Notes under the pieces: model-generated
The model's input: the letters and a program-made list of their open reading frames with translations, nothing else
What the model was told of the DNA's origin: nothing
The model's database searches: none
Position numbers and translations under genes: made by a program
Shown: positions 56,206 to 64,000 of the stretch, in pieces
Layout: each line of letters starts with the position of its first letter
How positions within the stretch are numbered: position 1 is the stretch's first letter
From: Ostrinia nubilalis
Lineage: Eukaryota; Arthropoda; Insecta; Lepidoptera; Crambidae
NCBI RefSeq assembly: GCF_963855985.1
Contig: NC_087092.1
Span: 7,378,001-7,442,000 of the forward strand
Length of the DNA stretch: 64,000 bases
Direction of reading: 5' to 3'

Positions 56206-58111
56206 ACCAGTCAAATGTTTTATAATGGTTTATTAAATTTGACATTTTATGAAAGGATCTGTGACAAGCCTCAGTTTGCGTACATGTATAAACCTTGTAG
56301 CGTTAATCGTTTATAAACTCCTTTCTCATATAATTACGGTTTTAAATTCAACAAAAACAGATGTTACAGTAACAAATACTACAGCATAGAGTACTTATGT
56401 CTCGTGACTCCCTAACCTAACGACGAAAGCCAAACAACACGCTATCAGTAGTGAGCCTGTTCAGACAAGCGATATTCGCTTATGTCGCGCAATATGGATA
56501 CAAGAGATATAACACGAAAATGCGAAATATCGCTTGTCTGAATCGGCCTAAGAGTATCGATACAGGTTCCTAGACTCAATCGTTCAGGCCAAACATGTTT
56601 GACACTGCACAACCGCATGCTAAATTAATATTTCAAATTTTCTGACATTGCGTTTTGCTCTATTTAGGATTCACATTAATACACAAATACAAGATCAAAA
56701 CATTTACTATTACAATAGTGTACAACTTGTAACAGACACAAATCATCTCCTCTGTGTGCAACTCTACTCCGTCCACATGTTAAGCGATTCTACCACATTT
56801 ATTTTCTATATATGCACTGTCTTCTCCACGTACCTATAAATTATATAACGTCATAACAATATTTACAAAGCCTAAAGAACTAACTTACGAGTAAATGCAA
56901 TTTACATCTTCAATAAATTAAATAGTGTTTACAATATCATACAAGCACTAGATTTCATATATGATATGGCTTTTTTATTTATAAAATCGACTGCATACAA
57001 AATAAACCCCAAGCAGTCATTTTATCACAAGTAGAAATTATTTATCTTTATCTGTTATACATATCAATGGCTATTTATTGATTATGATTAACTTACATAA
57101 AGTGTATACATTTATGGAATCCACAGAAAACAATTTACTACATATCATAAATAGTTACCTTACATTTATTTAAATAGAACATAAGTTATTTTGAAAGTAT
57201 GTAATAAGTAATAAATTAAACCATAACGGTGGCAACAATAAGGAACTATCAGTCGCGGGACCGACAACGTAGATGAGTAGAGGACAGTACAACAGACTTG
57301 AGAATACTAAAGCCCCTAGCACACAACTGGCATGAATATAGCGTTATATTTCTATACAATTGGAAGCGGAACACATGAACGAACACGCTTTCACGTGACT
57401 TTCAATTTGTACAGATCTCACGACCGTGTGCCAGAGGCCTTAAAGCTCACATTATAATAAATTTGACTAGTTCTGTGTCTTATACTCTAACCTTACCAAA
57501 CTATAATTATTTCCCTAACACTGGCAATTCGTACTCATAGGATCATTGATTTTATATCAATCAGGTAAACAAACAAAACATCTAATTCGAAAAGGAGAAA
57601 ACAACGTACAAACTTTGCTTAGGTTTGCGGAATCATACATACGAATATTATGTAATAGATACAAGCTAAGCTATATATAAAGTTAAGACAAAAGTGAGGT
57701 AGCATTTTTACTTTCTAATGGAAAAATATGTACAGATCTAGAACAAATGCAAGGGTGTTTTGTATTTGGTTCGGGATATTACTATTACAGTAGCGACGAC
57801 GCTAGGCTAGGCAAATATACAGATTCAGATGTCTCAAGTAGCCCACGATAAACAGGAATAATTTTACCAATACAGATAATACAACGCGTGTATTACAATC
57901 TATTATAGTCATTGACATAATGAGTATTAACTACATGCACACTATTAATTACTCGAATATGTGCAGCTTTGTAGATGACTAGAGTAAATATGTTTTAACG
58001 ATATAATATATTATGTATAAAACAGTTACATTTGTATATTTCGTTTTCGATCACTGCAAGGATCCATTGATAGACACATATTGTGAGGATAATACATTGA
58101 CGTTGCAACAA
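56206..58111 (-). other. Probable 3'UTR and spacer of TMEM132
   Basis: AT-rich sequence with no coding frame, between the convergent 3' ends of mRpL16 and TMEM132. A long 3'UTR for the neural gene TMEM132 would fit, but its end cannot be fixed. A small palindromic segment at about 56466-56545 (AAGCGATATTCGC / GCGAAATATCGCTT) suggests another MITE. Confidence 0.35.
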
Positions 58112-58351
58112 TTATTCGTACGCCTCGCTCAGATGTTCCAATAAAAAGGTTAGTTGTCTTTTCATGAAAACGTTTTTGTGAGCGATGGAGTCGCATAGCG
58201 CCTGCGTGGGCGCCGTGTTATCGTCCGCGTTGTTGTTGTCAACAGTACTATCCTCCGGTGCCTCAGCGGCCGCATTGAATACGTCGATCGGAGCTTTGCT
58301 GATATGCTGATATTTAAACGTAGACAATATCTGCCGGATCTTTGCAATGAT
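58112..58351 (-). CDS. Alternative C-terminal exon of TMEM132 (candidate)
   Basis: An open frame of 79 codons follows the TGA of the main last exon, in the same frame (QILSTFKYQHISKAP ... QLTFLLEHLSEAYE, then stop). An acceptor candidate AGAGCAG|ATC has its AG at 58353-58352, 24 nt downstream of the main acceptor. Splicing there from the phase-0 donor at 58848 would join NLK to IIAKIRQIL and skip the TGA. Alternatively the frame is reached by readthrough, or it is plain 3'UTR. The composition looks protein-like. Confidence 0.4.
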   Translation of the reverse strand: MIAKIRQILSTFKYQHISKAPIDVFNAAAEAPEDSTVDNNNADDNTAPTQALCDSIAHKNVFMKRQLTFLLEHLSEAYE

Positions 58352-58360
58352 CTGCTCTAC

Positions 58361-61300
58361 TCAGGCGTTCGATTCCTGCGAAAAATTTGAAAACAGACGT
58401 GAGTCAGATTCTGTGAGACAAATCCACTACAGGATTTATTGATTCTAATCGAAAGTGAGGTTCACACTCTACTGCTATGCTAATGAGATAATCAGCTGCA
58501 GTCTAGCTCGCTACGTTGATGGGAGAATGAGGGATCGAAACGGTGAGTGTGCCAGTGATCGGGCGAAGTCTAAAGTCAAACGCTGCAGGGCCGTGACGCT
58601 AACCTTATCCGTACTTAAATACCGTTATAATAATACTGCGCGGTATTAAATGTATATTCGTATAAAACGTAGTACTCATATAAAATACTATGCTAAGATT
58701 CATTTTAAATGCATCAAAATTTAGGCTCTATCGTCATAAGAAAGTAGGAGGACATCGAACATCGAGATAGTGACAGAGCGGCCGCGCGACGCAAGCGACA
58801 CAGCGATACTATGCTAGAAGCGTGGTGGGACGGCGTGTGGTTTATACCTTGAGGTTGTGGAAATAGTGCATGATCTGCTCGTAGTCCATGTGGAGGTCGT
58901 CGAGCCCGAGCGCCTCGGCGGGCGGCGCGCGCGGCGCGTGCTCGCGCGAGTACATCGGGTTGCCGACGATGGTGGCGCGCTTCACCTCGGGCGAGTTGCT
59001 GCCTGTGGACAGAAGTATTGCATTAATCTTGTTCAGATGAGAGAGAAGCTCAGGTTTTCTGCTTAAGTTACGTTTGTCAAACTTAGTTAGCTATAAATGT
59101 GTCGCATGAAAGAACAGTGTCGTGTCGTTTCTTTTGATGGTCGAATGGATCAATATTGTGTAAGGTCTGGAAGATGCGATGAGACATTCTTGAACTTCAA
59201 ACTTCTGTATGTAACAAAAGGTAACAATCTTAATAGGTAAACCTACCTTTGTTCTGGCTGGAAGCCTCCACGAAATCTCCCTTAGGCTCTTTGGTCCGCT
59301 TGTGCCTCAGTTGTACCTCTGGCAGTCCTGCAAGCAATCCATATTTATATTACCGATAGCCTTACTTCAACTTCCTTTGACTTAGCCAGCTTTTGCGTCT
59401 ATGAATTCGGGAAGGGGAAAACTTGTGTAGGGTAGGGGAGAAGATCATTCACTAGGATTAGCTATCTCACAGGACAAAATTACGCTTACTATGCCTACAG
59501 TAAAATGATTTTCAGAATCAGACACCAAACGAAACCTCTAAATCCCAAAGCATCCAAAAATTTAGTCTCACCTATTCCCGAATCGTGCATGTAGTCAGGA
59601 CTTTGCGGCTTAGCGAACGTGCGCCTGGAGTCGTCAGTTCCTCTGTTAAGACCGACGATCTCCCTGTAATCCTTGTTCTCCATCACGAGGGGGGCGTCGT
59701 TGTCGAACTCGAAGAGCCTGGCGCAGTCCTCCTTGTTGGTCAGCTTCTCCACTGGGTTGTCGTCGAATTCCGGTCGTGAGTCTCGCTTGTAGTCTTTCAT
59801 GTCTCGGCTCGATATGTAAGGGGCGTCGGTCTTGTTCAGATCAATAATTCTGAAATGGAGAAGTCGGTGATTTCAGAAAAGCAACTAAAAAGTTACCTAC
59901 CGCGTTGTACTTATTACTGAGGCGGTCGGTAGTACTACGGTTAAAACATTTTACCTGTGTAACTACTCGAAAAACGATTGATAATACCATCACGTATCAT
60001 GGGTAAAAAAGGGTAGTATACTGGTGTTAAGAAAATGTACCTACATTATAATCATTTGTAAAATTTTCCAATTAATGTTATCCTCATAGTTGAAAGCATC
60101 GCTGATTCTAATAGGGTATGTTCCGGATCACTGGATACGGAATTTCCTTGATCATTTGCACATAGATATTCACTGACCCGGTACTAGATTAAGCCTTTAT
60201 TACATTGTTGCTATCCGGTTATCCGGTATGCTAATAATTTAGTAATTAGCCAGATAGCATAGCAAATCATAGTTTATCGGATAGATTGTATTTTTATACT
60301 AGAAAGCAATGAAGATTGTGTTTTGATGGCAATGTAAAATAACCTTTGTTAGAGTGTCAGAGCTTTTTTAAACTCACCTGTCGGGGCGGCGGCCATTTTC
60401 CGGAGATATCTTGGTGGAATCGTGCTCGCGGTCGTGTTTCTTGTGGTGGTTGCGGGAGTGGCTCCGCCTTGAGGGAGGCATGACGGTCTCGGGCAAAATC
60501 TAAAGTTTAAGATAAAAAATACAATACTTAAAGCCATTGCATTCTCACAATAAAATAACTTATAAGTTGAACTTAAACAACCTCCTTAAAACTGATAAGT
60601 ACTCAAATGTTTACGTCACATACGTAAAAGCAAGGAACATAAAATAGTTTTTTCTGTTCTGTAGGGTAAAGGAAGTTATACAGGGTGGCCCAAAAACAAT
60701 GGATAACCCTGTAACCATCGATAGGCCTCGCCTAACATCAAATTTTGACCCTAGTAAAAATATGACCATTTTCAAGATTTTTAAGTTTTTGTAAATTTTT
60801 TAGAAAATTGTCACCTGTGATTACCTACTTTATCTCATGCTATTTCTACAAATGAAGATATTTTTCCTATTTTTTTCCATATTACAAGGGATAGTTGGGC
60901 TAACAAAAGAAAACATTGAAGTTCAACAAACTAGTTTAAAAGTATGATAAATTAAAGATATTGCAGAAAAGAAGGAAAAATTATCGTTTTTGGGACACCC
61001 TGTATGTACCGCTTTGTAAATAGCATCAACAAGAAAGCTACTGCGACACAGGCCTGCGAGCCTAGTGCAGAAGTTGTCCTTGATAATGATATTTGTAAAT
61101 AAAGGTTATTTATTTTTGAGACTCGCCATAGAGTCACTGTATGCTGTAAGAGCTTTGTGAAGCTCTATTTTCTATGTGCTAATTTATCGCTTCTAATATC
61201 TAGAATTCTAGATCATAACAGAAAGAGGTCTCACTTTGGGGTTTCGCGGTGGCACTGGCACTTGCGGCTGTGGCGTAGAGGAGTTTCGGTGCGGCGGCAC

Positions 61301-63987
61301 CGGCGGTCGGTAGTCGTCCTGGCTGGAGGGCTCGGTCCTGAAGACCAAATGTAGTAAATTATACCTCAATTACACAATACAAACAGTTATCACTACCACA
61401 CTACATAAGCGCTATTAATTCAAGCATTTGAACAATGATTTTGACAACACTGAAAGACACACGTTACGATATGTTGTAAGTTAGGGAAAACCAGAATTAC
61501 AAAAGAATAGATTTGACTGTGACCTCACGCAAAACTAGTTATAATTCATCGGAATTTATCTTGAGAATTATCACACAAAAAGGACAGTGCCAGGGTCTGG
61601 ACCAAGTGCTGCCCAGAATGAAACCATAGTGCATTTTGTTCCTCAGGCCAATACTAATTTATAAACCGGAGCGCACTGAAATCTATCCCTGGAGTTAAGA
61701 GAAAAAAAGAGTTTTGTTTTGAATTATTTACATACAAAATATCATCGATGTATACGTACTACGCATAAGATTTCGCGATTTTGGCATTAAATAACACTCG
61801 CTTTGTTGAACTTAACCATACTGCATCCGTACACGTTACTTTAGTGCGATTTAGACATTCTTTATAAACGATCTAGCGCTGTTTTGTTTGGTAAGTTGAT
61901 AGAAATTCATTATTTCCAAAAATGAAGCAAGAAGTTTTAGTTCTATATCATTGCAAAAAATCAATTTATTGGTGTATTACAATCGATTATTGGAGTTATT
62001 AAGCTAAAACTTCTTGCTCCATTTTGGAAATAATTAATTTCTGTCAAGTAACCAAACTACTGCAATAGCGCTTGATCGCTTATAAAGAATGTCGAAGTCG
62101 TACTAAAGTAAGGTGTACGGATGCAGTATGGTTAAGTTCAACATATCGCGTGTTATTTAATGCCACAATCGCGAAATCTTATGCTTAGTACGTATACATC
62201 GATGATATTTTGTATGTAAATAATTCAAAACAAAACTCTTTTTTTCTCTTAACTCCAGGGATAGATTTCAGTGCGCTCCGGTTTATAAATTAGTATTGGC
62301 CTGAGGAACAAAATGCACTATGGTTTCATTCTGGGCAGCAGTTGGTCCAACTTCCATACATGGATTGGCACTGTCCTTTAGACTTGATAAGGTTTTGTAC
62401 AGGGTGTGCTAGGCAGTCACAATATTAATAGGCTCACTCACTACATATTCAGTTTCAGAATGCATGCAGTCTTTTAGTACTTAATTACAGCATTGCTGTG
62501 TATGAAATACTAAATCACTACTCACTGCCAATGAATGTCCCCGCTCTGCGTACGCGCATGCCTCGCCGGTTTCTTGCAATACGTTGTCGAGTCGATCGTT
62601 CGCTTCTCGCTCTGCGAAGGCAGCTCGATCGAGTTCGGATTATCGAAGCTGGTCACCATGACGTTGCCGTTCTCTCGTATAGCGTCATCTGGGTCTACGT
62701 AGTTGTAGTTGAGAGGGTTAGCCGTGATCCGCATCTCTGTGTTATTGCCGTTGTCGACAGGTTGCGTTGAGTTGCGATTCGCCGGGTGACGGTTGCCGTT
62801 GCGTTCGATGGTTGCGCGTCCTGAAAGATAGCGAGTCTTTTATTTTTATTGTCAACGTAAGATAGTGGATAGTGTTTTATTTTTGTGGTTCTTTTGTTTA
62901 GCATTCCATGTAGAAAAATATGGTGGTCGTGTGCTTGATTTAAGTTTGTTTAAGAAAGTAGAATTCTTATGCAAATCGTGGCAAATCGCGTGCTCTTGCC
63001 ACGTAGTGCTAACCAGATTTCGTGACATGAGGGAATTATAGAAACTTTTGCCACTTTAGACATGAATTCTTCACATAACTTAAGTTTAATTTGGCGATCG
63101 ATAATGAGTTGTTCGTATGCCGAGAGGTCTTCCCTTTGTATGTAGTATACCCATCTATATACGTGAAGGTTACCTGAAAAATATTGCTTTCTGGCGATAA
63201 GATCGCCCCAACAATAGCAGCCTAAAATACCTAACATCATATTTTCTGAAATTTATTTTTTACGGTGCTCAACAAATCTACTTACCTAGCCAAACCCAAT
63301 CATGAGCATTGGTAGTCGACTCCCTAGACTGCTTGTCGCGCGCCAGCCCAAGCGTGGTCCCGACCAGCCCCGCGACTTGGATCCGCCCGCCCTCCGCCAC
63401 CGCCGGCATGGCCCGCCCGCCCCCGGTCCCGCCCTCGGCGCGAGTCGGCTTGAGACGGAACGCGTAAACGACACAGGATACGACAAAAACCTATGTGAGA
63501 GATAAGAGGTTTGGTTAGAGATGTTAGATAGATAAAGATAGAACAGTCATCCATTTAGGTGCAGCAATCTAATGATTTAGATTTAAGTTTAAAGTGACCA
63601 ACAAAGTGTCAAATGCTAGAGATGCAGATGATAAACTGGAGAGTTTGTTTTTGAAAATGAGACTGATAGTGACGTTGTTTTAAGGCTTACCTAAATATTT
63701 TTTTTTTTTACTTACCACAATAGCCAGGCAGAATACTCCAAGTAGGACTGACATTCCTGAAAGAGTACATAAATTGATTAGTGTCCACGATTTTTGAGTC
63801 TCATTTTTTATAACTGTATCATTTTCATAGTTTAGTGACATACCAATCTCAACAGGCCTCATGTTATTGGCGGGAGGATGTCGATTCTGAATCGATGGGT
63901 TGTTGCGGAAGATCGAGGAGCCATACTGCTGCGCCTGCACTGTAGGCTCGTGGTTATTCTCATCCTTCATGTTGGAGTTGCCATAAC
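58361..63987 (-). CDS. TMEM132: TMEM132-family transmembrane protein, 3' part (partial)
   Basis: Ten minus-strand exons were joined by splice sites and phase: 63844-63987, 63716-63756, 63286-63490, 62526-62820, 61235-61337, 60378-60499, 59572-59849, 59247-59327, 58848-59002, 58361-58375; the gene continues beyond the right edge. The extracellular stalk (QAQQYGSSIFRNNP, NNMRPVEIG) leads into a membrane helix MSVLLGVFCLAIVVFVVSCV split across two exons. A cytoplasmic tail of over 400 residues follows. GxxxLLGVFCLAI in the helix and NAHDWVWLG after it are hallmarks of TMEM132 proteins (family knowledge; fly homologue detonator). These are neural surface proteins with Ig-like and cohesin-like ectodomains, linked to adhesion and the actin cytoskeleton. 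The tail is Pro-rich (PPVPPHRN) and ends LDDLHMDYEQIMHYFHNLKESNA. Confidence 0.85.
60681..61002. mobile_element. MITE with CAGGGTGGCCC ends in TMEM132 intron
   Basis: Left end CAGGGTGGCCCAAAAACAAT and right end in reverse complement CAGGGTGTCCCAAAAACGAT, with TA on both sides (60679-60680 and 61003-61004). 322 bp, no frame. Confidence 0.7.
61581..62378. repeat. Near-perfect palindrome of about 800 bp in TMEM132 intron
   Basis: AGGACAGTGCCAGGG at the left and its inverted counterpart ending GGCACTGTCCT at the right. Inside, long matching stretches run in inverted order: GAATGAAACCATAGTGCATT, AAACCGGAGCGCACTGAAAT, ATCATCGATGTATACGTACT. Arms are about 350-370 bp with a loop of about 50-60 bp. 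The right arm has an extra approximately 25-bp segment (GTTGGTCCAACTTCC...). It lies wholly in the intron between exons 62526-62820 and 61235-61337. Confidence 0.8.
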
Positions 63988-64000
63988 CTAGAAAAAAAGG

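Noticed and set aside
58162..58347. 61-codon minus-strand frame overlapping the TMEM132 last exon
   Set aside because: A different frame from the TMEM132 tail, Arg/Thr-rich, a shadow of the better 79-codon frame.
63286..63554. Plus-strand and other minus-strand frames in the GC-rich TMEM132 exon
   Set aside because: The true frame (VFVVSCVVYAF ... NAHDWVWL) is fixed by splice phase on both sides and by family motifs.

Overview
The window is an insect nuclear genome segment, almost certainly from a moth or butterfly (Lepidoptera). The evidence is spliceosomal genes with GT-AG introns, insect orthologues (mRpL16, TMEM17, GLTP, TMEM132, a YIL108W-type metalloprotease), and repeat families with a Lepidoptera-like look: RTE fragments with ATG-repeat tails, a BEL/Pao element, and AT-rich foldback elements. 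No species can be named from the sequence alone.

Layout. (1) 1-6.4 kb: two minus-strand paralogues for small secreted Pro/Val/Ile-rich repeat proteins, each with a non-coding first exon, an intron just upstream of the ATG, and a downstream polyadenylation signal. A foldback transposon with nested insertions lies between them. (2) 6.4-13.6 kb: no host gene seen; stacked MITEs, including three elements nested at one TA, and a decayed piggyBac-like transposase. (3) 13.6-20.2 kb: a complete BEL/Pao LTR retrotransposon with apparently identical 327-bp LTRs, an AGTAC duplication, a tRNA-Tyr-type primer site, a 1773-codon intact gag-pol frame and heat-shock-element motifs in its leader. (4) 20.2-43.2 kb: a 23-kb stretch without a recognisable host gene. 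It holds an unusual DNA transposon with terminal repeats and a decayed conserved protein at 23.9-25.1 kb, a second foldback copy, other inverted-repeat elements and a pogo/Tigger-like remnant. (5) 43.2-64 kb: the gene-rich part, with a YIL108W-type metalloprotease (+), GLTP (+), TMEM17 (-), mRpL16 (+) and the 3' half of a TMEM132-family membrane protein (-, running off the right edge).

The genes in part 5 do not form a pathway. TMEM17 and mRpL16 are head to head over about 450 bp; mRpL16 and TMEM132 converge; a 1.6-kb hAT-type element ends 39 bp before the GLTP start codon. Introns are heavily loaded: mRpL16 holds a mariner-like element, a truncated LINE and a hAT MITE, and TMEM132 holds a MITE and an approximately 800-bp near-palindrome.

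Best candidates for something new: arrayed heat-shock elements in the BEL leader; the 23.9-25.1 kb transposon, which places a common but unnamed arthropod protein family between terminal inverted repeats; and two alternative C-termini for TMEM132 through acceptors 24 nt apart or stop-codon readthrough. All exon joins were read by eye from splice consensus, reading frame and family similarity; no alignment or transcript data were available.
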